Positions 28,266 through 36,896 of a stretch of 64,000 bases of DNA are shown here, in pieces. Origin of the DNA: Anabaena cylindrica PCC 7122 (GTDB lineage Bacteria; Cyanobacteriota; Cyanobacteriia; Cyanobacteriales; Nostocaceae). The stretch is from NCBI RefSeq assembly GCF_000317695.1, contig NC_019771.1, positions 5,260,001 to 5,324,000 of the forward strand. The letters are read 5' to 3'. A model generated the notes under the pieces. It was given only the letters and a program-made list of their open reading frames with translations, did no database searches and was not told the DNA's origin. The position numbers and the translations under genes were made by a program. Within the stretch, counting starts at the first letter, position 1. Every line of letters starts with the position of its first letter.

Positions 28266-28304
28266 TGTAGAGACGAGAATTCCTATATGAGGAACGTCTC
28301 TACA
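28266..28304. terminator. Palindrome after chlD (TGTAGAGACG type), possible terminator
   Basis: TGTAGAGACG and CGTCTCTACA form a ten-base perfect stem with a 19-base loop just after the chlD stop. The same stem wording occurs at 38422-38451 and 55009-55041, so it is also a dispersed repeat. No long T run follows on the plus strand, so terminator activity is uncertain. Confidence 0.6.
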
Positions 28305-28378
28305 GAAAAACGCAAGTTAGATGCAGTTAAAATCAGAGTAGATTGATATCGCTAGTGGTAACAATGGAGTTTAAATAT

Positions 28379-28696
28379 ATGACTCAGCTAACACCAAAAC
28401 AACCAGCAAGAAGAGGACGAATTTTCCCTGAACTAACTTTATCACCAGAAGAATTAGCTAAACGTGAAGCGGAAAGAGAAGCTTTTCATAAACGTTGTCG
28501 AGCAATTTTTGAGCGTGTTCGTCCTGAGTTGATTAAAGAACATTATAATTGGTATATTGCCGTAGAACCAGATAGCGGTGATTATTTTGTTGATCAAAAT
28601 ATGGAAGTTGCTAGTAAACAAGCCAGGGACAAACATCCTCATGTGATACACTTTCTATTTCGGATCAATGAAAATGGAGTAACCGGGAGAATATGA
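28379..28696 (+). CDS. Small conserved protein paired with an aspartic protease-like gene
   Basis: The ATG at 28379 (MTQLTPKQPARRGRIF) has a GGAG ribosome site nine bases upstream; longer in-frame starts lie at 28364 (ATG) and 28343 (TTG). The product is about 105 residues. It is rich in charged helix (SPEELAKREAEREAFHKRC) and contains YNWYIAVEPDSGDYFVDQN and KHPHVIHFLFRINENG. I know this kind of protein as the upstream partner of retropepsin-like proteins in cyanobacteria, but not its function. It overlaps the next gene by four bases (ATGA), so the two are translationally coupled, as in toxin-antitoxin pairs. Confidence 0.75.
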   Translation: MTQLTPKQPARRGRIFPELTLSPEELAKREAEREAFHKRCRAIFERVRPELIKEHYNWYIAVEPDSGDYFVDQNMEVASKQARDKHPHVIHFLFRINENGVTGRI

Positions 28697-29055
28697 TACA
28701 TGGTTATTTTGGTGATGAGGGGCAGCTATTTTTTGAAGTTGAATTAATTAGTGCTGATGGTTTAAATATGCCTGTAGATACCTTGTTAGATACAGGTTTT
28801 ACAGGCTTTATGGCTATTAATAAACAAGATCTAGATGCTTTGAATTGGGAATTTATTAGTGAACAAAGAATGCGAACTGCACAGGGAATAAAAATTTTTG
28901 ATATTTATTTAGGTAAGGTGATATTGGATAATCAAGAGTATGAAATTCCTGTTTATGCTGGAGATCAGTTGACGGAGATTTTATTGGGTTCAAGGTGGTT
29001 GGAATTTTTGCCTTTGGTGGTGAATTTTCAAGCTGGTATTTTGACTTTGGGATGA
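28693..29055 (+). CDS. Retropepsin-like aspartic protease (clan AA)
   Basis: The 120-residue protein has the aspartic protease signature LLDTGFTGFMAI with the catalytic Asp in DTG. A second conserved part, YEIPVYAGDQLTEILLGSRWL, closes a single-lobe barrel. Proteases of this type act as homodimers, each chain giving one Asp. It is translated with the preceding small gene through an ATGA overlap. Both lie in the accessory segment between the two copies of the chlD tail. The target is unknown. Confidence 0.8.
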   Translation: MIHGYFGDEGQLFFEVELISADGLNMPVDTLLDTGFTGFMAINKQDLDALNWEFISEQRMRTAQGIKIFDIYLGKVILDNQEYEIPVYAGDQLTEILLGSRWLEFLPLVVNFQAGILTLG

Positions 29056-29184
29056 ATAATTTTGGAGAAATAAACTACGAAGACACTTTCGCGTAGCGTC
29101 CCGTCCCGTAGGGAAGCAAAGAGTGCCAAGAAAAGAAGAGAGAAGAGTTATTTTTAGTTAATTGTTAAATGAAAGTAGAAATTA

Positions 29185-31149
29185 TTAATCTTTAAAATCC
29201 AAAATATTTACTAATAATTCCGCTATCTCTAAAAGCTGATCAGGTTGATTATCAATTAGCCATTCAGTAAGCTTGACGGAGTGTGTTGTTTTAGAAAATG
29301 GTAATCGCGTGTCACAAAAATGTACAAATAATTCCTTTAGCAGCTTTGCACCATCAACTTTACAAAACCAATCATTATCTGAAATTTTCTCAATTTTTAC
29401 ATCTTTTGGAAAATAATCAGGTTCGTATTTATTTTTATCAATCCATTCTTTAACGTCTTCAATAGCAAGCTTTTCTTCACGGTTTTCGTCACATTCATTA
29501 ATGACTGCTATTATTGCTTCTGGATGAAGTAGATAATTTTCATACATACGTCGAGGCAGTAATTTAACAGGTTTTTTACTTCTCTTCTGCAACTCCTTTT
29601 CATCATTATCCGACCTAGTCTCACGGTCAAATAAGAATCCAATAGCAGGTGGAAATAAGCTTGAACCCCCACTAAGCTTGTCATAGATATCAAATATCAA
29701 ATTAGCATTTTTATTATCTAAACGTCCTACATCCTGAACAGCCAAAATTGTAGTACCTAATAATGATTTCCTAGCTACTTTTTCTAAAATTAATGGAAAG
29801 CATATTTGCTCTGTCGGACCTTCTACCCAAAGAATATTATCAGCACCAAAAACGTCTGATAAACTCACACCAACTTCTGCTAAAAGTGACCGTTGTTCTC
29901 TTGCTTCTTTAGCATTTATTACTGATACTTTAGTTTCACAGTCTTCATATTTAAGCATGATAATTTTAGAAGGATTAGCAGCATTAATTATCGTTGGTGA
30001 ATGAGTAGCTATAAAATACTGGTGCTGTGGGAATTCTTTCAATATTTCAATGAGTTTTTTTGCTGCCCCTGGATGTAAAAATGATTGTGGTTCATCAATA
30101 ATTATAGTTCGCGGTTCTGATGAATTCATGACAACATATAGGATAGCTAATACTTGACCGATACCTGTACCACAAGATGATAAAGAAACAGCTAAATCTA
30201 CCCTTTCGGTTTCTGGTTGTATATTCCAAACCATAATTTCTAGCTGATTATTCTCCCTGGGTTCAACGGCTATTCTTTTAATATGGGGAAAAATTTGATT
30301 TATGTATTTGTTATACCTGTCAAAAGCTGTTGAGTTTCGACTTTGTAAACCACTCAAAACTTCAGCTAAATTAGATGCGTTTGGTTCTAAAACTGACTTA
30401 TTTCCAAAAGCACACTTGCTAATATTTAATCGTTCAGCATAGAATCTGTATATACGGCTTTTAAAGAGTAGGAATAGCTTGTAAGTGATTGTTTCTTCAT
30501 TACCACCCTCATAGATTTCAACATCGCTTCTTTCCCAGGTATCTCCATAATCAGGAACTGAAACTTTTTCATAAATAAATTCAGGACTATAGCTATACCC
30601 ATTTTCTTTTTTGATTTTAATGAAATCATATTTAATCTTGTCTTTTTTTATTTTTGGTAAATATAGATTAAAGTTTAATCTTTTACTTATCTTGTCATTC
30701 TCAACTATGATCTGGTTATTTATGCTAGACAATGATAAATTAATTTCTATCAAATCTTGACTATCTAAAATTTTTTGAAAATAAGATTTGACTAGTTCAT
30801 CTATATCTTTTGGTGTGCCTTCCCAGCTACCCCCAGATTCTTCATAATAGTTTGGATAAGGAATTCCAAGAGAGGATTCAAGATAATCCAAGAAATTTCG
30901 TAATTCTTGATTCTGTAGTAACAATGTAATTTCAGATTTTGATATCTCTTTTGTAATTGAAGACTGAGTTGGTAAAGTTTTAATACTGCGATGTGGAATA
31001 TTATCAAAATTTAATGTAAGTGCTTCTAATAGTGCTGTTTTACCTGCATTATTCTGACCAACAATAATATTAATACCCGGTGTAAATTTCAGTAGACGAG
31101 AATCTTGAAAAGATTTGTAGTTGGAAATTTTAAACTTTGAAAGGTACAT
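29185..31149 (-). CDS. OLD family ATP-dependent endonuclease
   Basis: The 654-residue protein has an ABC-type ATPase half with Walker A GQNNAGKTALLEAL (about 33-46), a signature-like LSSCGTGIGQ and Walker B TIIIDEPQSFLHP. A TOPRIM half follows, starting with the glutamate strand ILWVEGPTEQ and the acidic FLFDRETRSD. This is the overcoming-lysogenization-defect family; many members act in phage defence. No UvrD-like helicase (GajB) follows, so it looks like a stand-alone class 1 OLD nuclease. It is low in GC and lies inside the chlD-tail-bounded segment. Confidence 0.92.
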   Translation of the reverse strand: MYLSKFKISNYKSFQDSRLLKFTPGINIIVGQNNAGKTALLEALTLNFDNIPHRSIKTLPTQSSITKEISKSEITLLLQNQELRNFLDYLESSLGIPYPNYYEESGGSWEGTPKDIDELVKSYFQKILDSQDLIEINLSLSSINNQIIVENDKISKRLNFNLYLPKIKKDKIKYDFIKIKKENGYSYSPEFIYEKVSVPDYGDTWERSDVEIYEGGNEETITYKLFLLFKSRIYRFYAERLNISKCAFGNKSVLEPNASNLAEVLSGLQSRNSTAFDRYNKYINQIFPHIKRIAVEPRENNQLEIMVWNIQPETERVDLAVSLSSCGTGIGQVLAILYVVMNSSEPRTIIIDEPQSFLHPGAAKKLIEILKEFPQHQYFIATHSPTIINAANPSKIIMLKYEDCETKVSVINAKEAREQRSLLAEVGVSLSDVFGADNILWVEGPTEQICFPLILEKVARKSLLGTTILAVQDVGRLDNKNANLIFDIYDKLSGGSSLFPPAIGFLFDRETRSDNDEKELQKRSKKPVKLLPRRMYENYLLHPEAIIAVINECDENREEKLAIEDVKEWIDKNKYEPDYFPKDVKIEKISDNDWFCKVDGAKLLKELFVHFCDTRLPFSKTTHSVKLTEWLIDNQPDQLLEIAELLVNILDFKD

Positions 31150-31197
31150 ATAAATTAACAGTAGTGAATCTTGGTTATGTATGTTAAATAACTAAAA

Positions 31198-31275
31198 TAT
31201 TTACCCAAAGCGACTGATAAAGCGATCGCAGCAATGACTAGAGGAGCCATAGCCGATATAAAATCTAGTAGATAG
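31198..31275 (+). pseudogene. Duplicated 3' end of chlD
   Basis: From 31204 the plus strand encodes PKATDKAIAAMTRGAIADIK and a stop at 31273, the same as the end of ChlD at about 28190-28257. Over 63 nt there are eight differences, all at third codon positions and seven of them synonymous. The copy therefore descends from a functional chlD end and not from a recent duplication. It marks the far boundary of the accessory segment inserted after chlD. Confidence 0.85.
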
Positions 31276-31287
31276 TCTATTATCAAA

Positions 31288-31406
31288 ATCAGGATTTTGA
31301 GGATTTCAAGATTTATAGGATGAATAAAGATAGATGGTTCAATCTCGTTGTTTCAGTTGATCTAAATACGAAATCCTGTTCATCCTTAAATCTAGTAAAT
31401 CCTGAT
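31288..31406. repeat. Dispersed inverted repeat with ATCAGGATTT ends
   Basis: ATCAGGATTTTGAGGATTTC near 31288 and its imperfect inverted counterpart ending in AAATCCTGAT at 31406 bound about 120 bp; both arms also contain GGATGAA / TTCATCC. It has no coding content and is a typical cyanobacterial intergenic repeat placed between the chlD-tail copy and sigF. Confidence 0.65.
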
Positions 31407-31439
31407 ATAGCTTGCGCCACGCTACGCTATCAGACAATT

Positions 31440-32231
31440 CTAAGCACTAATGACTCCTGACTCAGCTTGTGGCTGTAAGTAGCAGATTAACTCCTGTATT
31501 CCCTTATGCAGATACCGAGTTACTGTCATCGGACTAGCACCAATTCTCTTAGCAGCATCCTTGCGGGTAAGTTCCTTAACAAAGACTAATTCAACTGCCA
31601 TGCGGGGTTTATCGTCTAACATATTCATAGCCCCTTGTAGTTGCAGTCGTTCTTCCTCTTGTTGTTGCAGCAGAGTAGTACGAGGACAGGGAAGTATATC
31701 ACCCAAAGTGATTTGATAATCAACGTAATTAGCTGGGGTCGCATCTAAACTTAGAGGCATCCGATTTTGAGCCGCTAATTTGCATTCTTGCCACTCTTGT
31801 AGGGAAATATGAAGTTTGTTAGCAATTTCAATATCTTTGGGAGGACGGCTGAGAGATAGCGTCAACTCTTTGCGAATTTTTTGCCCTTCATTGTAAAGTT
31901 CTTGCCAACGACGGGGAATTCTGACTAGAGTAGAGCGATCGCGCAAAAAATGCAGCATTTCACCGCGAATATAAGGTATAGCAAAGGAACTAAACGCATA
32001 ACCTTGAGTAGGATTAAAGCGTTCAATAGCCCTAATTAAACCAAAATAACCGATCTGTTCTAAATCTTCATAAGGCTCATTACACTGATGGCTAAACTTA
32101 TAAGCCATTTTACGGACTAAACCCGTATGTAACTGTACCAATTGGTTACGAAGTTTAATAGAAGGAGCGCGGTGGTATAAGTGTAATAGCTCTATACCAT
32201 CAGATTGCACAGAGGACTCACTTGCTGCCAT
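31440..32231 (-). CDS. sigF: Group 3 RNA polymerase sigma factor, SigF type
   Basis: The 263-residue sigma-70 family protein has region 2 (DLEQIGYFGLIRAIERF, then FSSFAIPYIRGEMLHFLRDR), region 3 (LSRPPKDIEIANKL) and a helix-turn-helix region 4 (LTRKDAAKRIGASPMTVTRY). Length and wording match the cyanobacterial SigF/SigB-like group 3 factors. In Synechocystis SigF controls pili, motility and surface features. No anti-sigma factor gene is adjacent. An alternative is another group 3 factor such as SigJ. The long upstream region (32232-32871) suggests regulated expression. Confidence 0.88.
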   Translation of the reverse strand: MAASESSVQSDGIELLHLYHRAPSIKLRNQLVQLHTGLVRKMAYKFSHQCNEPYEDLEQIGYFGLIRAIERFNPTQGYAFSSFAIPYIRGEMLHFLRDRSTLVRIPRRWQELYNEGQKIRKELTLSLSRPPKDIEIANKLHISLQEWQECKLAAQNRMPLSLDATPANYVDYQITLGDILPCPRTTLLQQQEEERLQLQGAMNMLDDKPRMAVELVFVKELTRKDAAKRIGASPMTVTRYLHKGIQELICYLQPQAESGVISA

Positions 32232-32871
32232 ATCAATTCCCTTGTAGTAACCCCCTTCCCCGAAGAATGGAGTTGCGTATACTTGATTTCAAACTGTCAT
32301 TATTTTCCTTAGTCATCGCTGAATAAGCCATCGTTGTTTTACTGAACTTAAAATAAGCTTACGTCAGTTCCTCCGTGAAATTACGCATAGTCCTTCATTC
32401 TTATTTGTTATCTGTAATTTTTCTTTACAAATCTAAAATTTAATCAGTACATAGCTTTTTATTATGTAATTAAATAAAACCGATTCTGCGTAATAATACC
32501 ACATATGCCCAGTAATTATCTCTAATAAAGAGTAAAAAATAAACCAATACCTGATTATAAATAAAAAAATAGGTGATCTATCTTTTAATATTTCGTTACA
32601 AAACTTACTTTTATTTAGTGAATACTACTTAATCATTCAAGAATAACTGCTAGATTCGTCATGAGAATAGCCGCAACCCAAATCAATACCTGTGGAAATA
32701 TCGTCATAAAATGCGTTAGAATCTAAAACCATAAATAATTGCCTTTATAAAATTTTACAACCACTACTAAAAAATTTCTTTTCTAGATTTCCTCCCTAGT
32801 CTCCAGACACAAGTATTGGTAAGAATGGAGATGAAGAGGTAATTTACTCAAAAATTTAGTAGTTTTTAGAT
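32232..32871. other. Divergent intergenic region, sigF / Bax-inhibitor-1 gene
   Basis: About 640 bp of AT-rich DNA between divergent genes. I see no open frame with family features, no tRNA and no clear repeat. It must hold both promoters. Confidence 0.5.
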
Positions 32872-33600
32872 ATGAGCAATACCAGCAATTTTCGTCAAGC
32901 TTTCCGTGAAGCTCAAAATCACGCCCTTGTTGGCCCCAATGTCATTGCCAACGCCCTCCCCTTTGTTGGTGGTGGGTTAGTTTTAACTGCATTGGGAACC
33001 TATGGCGGTTTGGGAGTTATTCGTTCTAACCCCGGACTATTCTTTCCTACCTTCTTTGGTGCTGTAGTTCTGGAGTTAATTCTTTTCTTTGTCGCTCAAA
33101 ATGTTGCGTCCAAAGGTAACAACAGCGTCGCCCTCCCACTATTAGCAATTTACAGCCTCTTATCTGGATATACCCTCAGTGGCTTGGTATTTGTCGCTTT
33201 GAGAACCCAAGGCGTGGGTATTGAGGGCATTGGCATCGCCGCCCTTGGTTGTGGTGTCACCTTTATTGCTGCCCGTCAAATTGGTTCTAATCTCTCAGAA
33301 TCAGACGGTATGGCGTTGACAAAAACCGTCTCCTTGGGGGTAATTGCCTTAGTCGTTGTTTGTCTAGTTCAATTTGGGTTGGCCTTATTTGGTGTTTACA
33401 CACCCACATGGCTAGAAATCGGTATCTCTGGTTTAGGGGTATTTATCTTCGCTGGAGCATCTGTGGTCGATTTCTACATCTTGCCCCGCACCTATCGTGA
33501 TGATCAGTACTTACCAGCAGCTTTGTCGATGTACCTAACCTACATCAACCTGTTTATCTTTATTTTGCGGTTACTCATTGCTATCAATAGCCGTGATTAA
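32872..33600 (+). CDS. Bax inhibitor-1 family membrane protein
   Basis: The 242-residue protein has seven hydrophobic segments and the family endings GASVVDFYILPRTYRDDQYL and MYLTYINLFIFILRLL. The acidic residues in these last segments form the pH-sensitive pair that gates Ca2+ leak in homologues such as YetJ. It probably sits in the cytoplasmic membrane and affects ion homeostasis. The gene stands alone, followed immediately by a MITE-like repeat that may be inside its transcript. Confidence 0.9.
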   Translation: MSNTSNFRQAFREAQNHALVGPNVIANALPFVGGGLVLTALGTYGGLGVIRSNPGLFFPTFFGAVVLELILFFVAQNVASKGNNSVALPLLAIYSLLSGYTLSGLVFVALRTQGVGIEGIGIAALGCGVTFIAARQIGSNLSESDGMALTKTVSLGVIALVVVCLVQFGLALFGVYTPTWLEIGISGLGVFIFAGASVVDFYILPRTYRDDQYLPAALSMYLTYINLFIFILRLLIAINSRD

Positions 33601-33608
33601 TTGATTGT

Positions 33609-33909
33609 TATACTCAAAACGGCTAGAAATTTGACTTTTCGATAAATACTAAAGAACAAGTTCAAAGCCTCTCCCCGTTTACGGGGCTACGGTGTACACA
33701 CAAGTGGGGAAATGCTCTTTGGTCGCCATAAAACCCCACCCCTAGCCCCTCCCCGCTGTTTCGTGGAGGGGAACTGGATTTCCGGTTAAATCCTGTTTTC
33801 ATGGCGCGAAACTTACTCTGGCTAAGATTGTGTGTACACCGTAGGTTTACGGGGAGAGATTTGGAGAGGGGTTCCATATTTAGTTAAACTATGAACCGTT
33901 TGCAGTATA
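33609..33909. repeat. MITE family 1, copy A (TATACT...AAACGG ends)
   Basis: Ends TATACTCAAAACGG and CCGTTTGCAGTATA are inverted repeats. Just inside lie shared arms: GGCTAGAAATTTGACTTTT on the left and TTTAGTTAAACTATGAA on the right. Deeper boxes CTACGGTGTACACACA and TGTGTGTACACCGTAG are again inverted. The core between the boxes differs from copies B and C. No protein is encoded; the minus-strand frame inside is spurious. Confidence 0.85.
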
Positions 33910-33941
33910 ACAGCAGAAACAACACAATGTTAACTAAGACT

Positions 33942-33971
33942 AACCGTGGTTCATCAACAAGAGCCACGGTT
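33942..33971. terminator. Hairpin upstream of prfB
   Basis: AACCGTGG and CCACGGTT form an eight-base stem with a 14-base loop, followed on the plus strand by TTCTC. It could terminate transcription from the Bax-inhibitor-1 side or lie in the prfB leader. The T run is poor, so confidence is low. Confidence 0.4.
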
Positions 33972-34088
33972 TCTCATCATTAAGCTGATTTACACCACGG
34001 ATTTTAGATAATTTGTTCAACTTACAGCTAAAATCTAAGACATAAAGAGCGATAAAAATCCAAATCGTTCTCAACTAAAGTAAGTAAT

Positions 34089-35211
34089 ATGGATGTCCTA
34101 GAACTCAAACGCGAAATCGAAACGTTGTCTGGCCGCCTGGGTAAAACCCAGGACTATCTTTGACGTACCCGCACTCAAAGCCAAAATTCATGACTTGGAA
34201 CAAATATCAGCCCAGCCAGAATTTTGGGACGACCAAACCCAGGCACAACAAACACTACAAGAACTCAACGACCTCAAAGACCACTTAGAGCAATATTATC
34301 AGTGGCACGCCAATTTAGATGATACTAGGGTGGTGATTGAGCTACTAGAATTAGAAACCGACGAATCACTCTTGCAAGAAGCGGAATCTACCATCACCAA
34401 GCTGAACCGTGAACTTGACCAGTGGGAACTACAACAGTTACTTTCTGGCCCCTACGATATTCAAGGCGCAGTTTTAACAATTAACGCAGGTGCAGGTGGT
34501 ACAGACGCTCAAGATTGGGCATTTATGCTCATGCGAATGTACACCCGTTGGGCAGAAGATCATGGCTACAAGGTAATTTTATCGGAAGAATCAGAAGGTG
34601 ATGAAGCGGGAATTAAATCAGCCACCTTAGAAATTACCGGTCGCTACGCCTATGGTTACTTACGTTCCGAAATGGGTACTCATCGCTTAGTGCGGATTTC
34701 TCCCTTCAACGCCAACGGTAAGCGCCAAACCAGTTTTGCTGGGGTGGAAGTAATGCCACAAATAGATAACACCGTCAAGTTAGACATTCCAGAGAAGGAT
34801 TTGGAAATTACCACAACTCGGTCGGGTGGTAAAGGTGGGCAAAACGTCAATAAAGTAGAAACAGCAGTGCGGATAGTTCACTTACCTACTGGTTTAGCTG
34901 TGCGCTGTACAGAAGAACGTTCCCAACTGCAAAACAAAGAAAAAGCTCTTGCTCGTCTTAAAGCCAAACTGTTGGTAATTGCTAAAGAACAACGCGCCCA
35001 AGAAATTGCCGAAATTCGTGGTGATATGGTAGAAGCTTCCTGGGGAAACCAAATTCGTAACTATGTGTTTCATCCTTACCAAATGGTCAAGGATTTGCGT
35101 ACAAATACGGAAACTACCGCCATTGGTGATATCATGAACGGCGAAATTGATGCTTTTATTCAAGCCTATCTACGGCAAGAAAATCAACTAGTAGATAGCA
35201 ATTCTGCATAA
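34089..35211 (+). CDS. prfB: Peptide chain release factor 2 with programmed +1 frameshift
   Basis: Translation starts at the ATG at 34089 (MDVLELKREIETLSGRLG), meets TGA at 34161-34163 in the context CTTTGAC, and must slip one base forward to read LDVPALKAKIHD and on to 35211. This makes 373 residues (join of 34089-34160 and 34162-35211). AGGA at 34150-34153 lies just before the shift codon, as in the classical RF2 site. The body has the SPF stop-recognition tripeptide in RISPFN and the GGQ loop in RSGGKGGQNVNKVE. RF2 reads UGA and UAA, so low RF2 favours the slip and more RF2. Confidence 0.97.
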
Positions 35212-35244
35212 TTTGGGAATTTGTAAATATTCATGGCAGTTAAA

Positions 35245-35341
35245 AGCGGATTTCGCTGTTAGGAGGTATTTAGCGGGCATGATGCCCGCACCACAAGAGT
35301 TTTATTATTCAAGTTTGTATCTCAATTAAATGAAATCCGCT
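35245..35341. repeat. Small inverted-repeat element with AGCGGATTTC ends
   Basis: AGCGGATTTC at 35245-35254 and GAAATCCGCT at 35332-35341 are perfect inverted ends about 97 bp apart. Inside lies a second palindrome GCGGGCATGATGCCCGC. Both are common non-coding cyanobacterial repeats, here between prfB and the DUF3285 gene. Confidence 0.7.
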
Positions 35342-35412
35342 GTAAAAGCGCAGAAGTTGTTTTCTTCTCTTTCTCTCAATCTACTAAGATTCCCTACTCA
35401 CCGAGTATTTAT

Positions 35413-35568
35413 ATGAGCAAATCTCCCTCGACAGAACCTAAACCCAGCTATGTGAAACTTGCCATGCGAAACATGGTAAACAAAGGTGGTACATCACTCA
35501 AACATTTTGCACTAACTGCTGTGGGGCTGTTAACCCTCTTAGTTGGTCTTGCTTACCTAACTCGATAA
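35413..35568 (+). CDS. DUF3285-like small membrane protein
   Basis: A 51-residue protein starting MSKSPSTEPKPSYVKLAMRN and ending in a single membrane helix (ALTAVGLLTLLVGLAYLTR). It fits the short cyanobacterial DUF3285 family, whose conserved positions include the basic KLAMRNMV stretch and the C-terminal helix. Function unknown. It lies between prfB and ybeY on the same strand, 17 bp before the ybeY start, so it is probably co-transcribed with ybeY. Confidence 0.8.
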   Translation: MSKSPSTEPKPSYVKLAMRNMVNKGGTSLKHFALTAVGLLTLLVGLAYLTR

Positions 35569-35585
35569 CTAAGGAGAGTTTCTGC

Positions 35586-36113
35586 TTGGTGAAAGTTGAA
35601 TTATATGTAGAAAATTGTTTTGATGAGCCTTTCCAAGTAGCAGCAGGTCAGGGGGATACCCTGTTAACAGTCTCTGACAATACTTGGGAAAACTGGTTTC
35701 ATTGCTGGTTAGAAATATTGACCCCTGATCTTCCACCTGCACTAAGTTATGAAATAGGGCTGCGTTTGACAAATGATGCCCAAATTCAGGAACTAAATGC
35801 TCAATATCGCCAACAGGATAAACCTACAGATGTTTTAGCCTTTGCTTCCTTAGAAGCAGATTTGCCCCAAAGTGAGGAAATGCTGGCTTCTCAACCTTTG
35901 TATTTAGGTGATATAATTGTATCTATAGATACGGCAAAACTCCAAGCGCAACAACAGGGGCATAGTTTAACCACAGAATTAGCTTGGTTAACCGCTCATG
36001 GTTTGTTGCATCTTTTAGGCTGGGATCATCCAGATGAAGAAAGTTTGATGCAAATGTTAAAACAACAAGTTATATTACTAGATAGGATAAGTATTAATAT
36101 TGACTTAAATTAG
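35586..36113 (+). CDS. ybeY: Endoribonuclease YbeY
   Basis: The 175-residue protein has the zinc motif AHGLLHLLGWDHPDE with three His ligands and the preceding DKPTDVLAFAS block of the UPF0054/YbeY family. It takes part in 16S rRNA 3'-end maturation and ribosome quality control. The start is either TTG at 35586 or GTG at 35589; AAGGAG at 35571-35576 supports both. An N-terminal extension of some 40 residues compared with enterobacterial YbeY is usual in cyanobacteria. It forms a cluster with prfB and dgkA, a common cyanobacterial order. Confidence 0.95.
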   Translation: MVKVELYVENCFDEPFQVAAGQGDTLLTVSDNTWENWFHCWLEILTPDLPPALSYEIGLRLTNDAQIQELNAQYRQQDKPTDVLAFASLEADLPQSEEMLASQPLYLGDIIVSIDTAKLQAQQQGHSLTTELAWLTAHGLLHLLGWDHPDEESLMQMLKQQVILLDRISINIDLN

Positions 36114-36253
36114 TGGGTGTGGCTCAAATTTTCACTGTTGGTGGCGATTTTGACAATATTATTGTCACTAATTCTTTAGAATTGCGTCAAAGTTAATTAA
36201 GCTCTTAAAATTAACCAAGATTCCCACCCTATAATATTGGTATAGTCCGGCCT

Positions 36254-36709
36254 ATGTCCCAACAAATTTCGCCACCTCCAACACCAAACCGCATATCAAC
36301 CCTTGTGTCCAAAGAACGGGAACTTTCCTGGCAGATAGCCTCTAATTTATTTGTTAGTTTTAAGTATGCCTGGGCTGGAATCAGCTATAGTTTTCAAACT
36401 CAACGCAACTTTCGTATCCATCTCAGTGTCTGTGCTTTTGCTATAGGTTTAAGCATTTTTTTGCATCTACAATCTGTAGAAATAGCCATAATTGCTATCA
36501 CTAGCGGTTTAGTTTTGACATTGGAGTTAGTGAATACGGCTATTGAGTCTCTGGTTGACTTAACAGTTAAGCAAACTTACCATGACTTGGCTAAAGTTGC
36601 GAAAGACTGTGCTGCTGGTGCTGTGCTTGTGTCTGCTTTGGTATCTTTATTGGTAGCTGCGACACTTTTACTGCCTCCTTTAGTAGCTTTAATTGTTACT
36701 GCTTTTTAG
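36254..36709 (+). CDS. dgkA: Diacylglycerol kinase (prokaryotic DgkA type)
   Basis: The 151-residue membrane enzyme shows the family signature LELVNTAIESLVDLT with the catalytic Glu/Asn and three membrane segments (about 62-80, 82-105 and 122-148). It phosphorylates diacylglycerol, or undecaprenol as in Gram-positive relatives, to recycle lipid. The N-terminal extension of 30 residues is polar. It follows ybeY on the same strand after a 140-bp gap, an arrangement widely conserved in bacteria. Confidence 0.94.
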   Translation: MSQQISPPPTPNRISTLVSKERELSWQIASNLFVSFKYAWAGISYSFQTQRNFRIHLSVCAFAIGLSIFLHLQSVEIAIIAITSGLVLTLELVNTAIESLVDLTVKQTYHDLAKVAKDCAAGAVLVSALVSLLVAATLLLPPLVALIVTAF

Positions 36710-36896
36710 ATTAATTTTGTATCTCTAGCTTTGAGAATGGCATTTTTTGAATTTGGCAAATACGCCTTCTAAAATGCTGAAATATTATTATGGATAATAT
36801 TGTTTTCAGGGGATGTGAAAACCCCATCTGTTGCTTCGCAGAGGCAAGCTACAACGAAGTAAGATAGGGTAGTTCATATGAAATTAGGTAAAAATT

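Noticed and set aside
33662..33877. Minus-strand 71-residue open frame
   Set aside because: It lies wholly inside MITE copy A and its residues follow the repeat DNA. The same applies to frames at 44476-44679 and 39510-39761.
34089..34163. prfB as a pseudogene with an in-frame stop
   Set aside because: The stop is the known programmed frameshift site of release factor 2 and the rest of the gene is intact.
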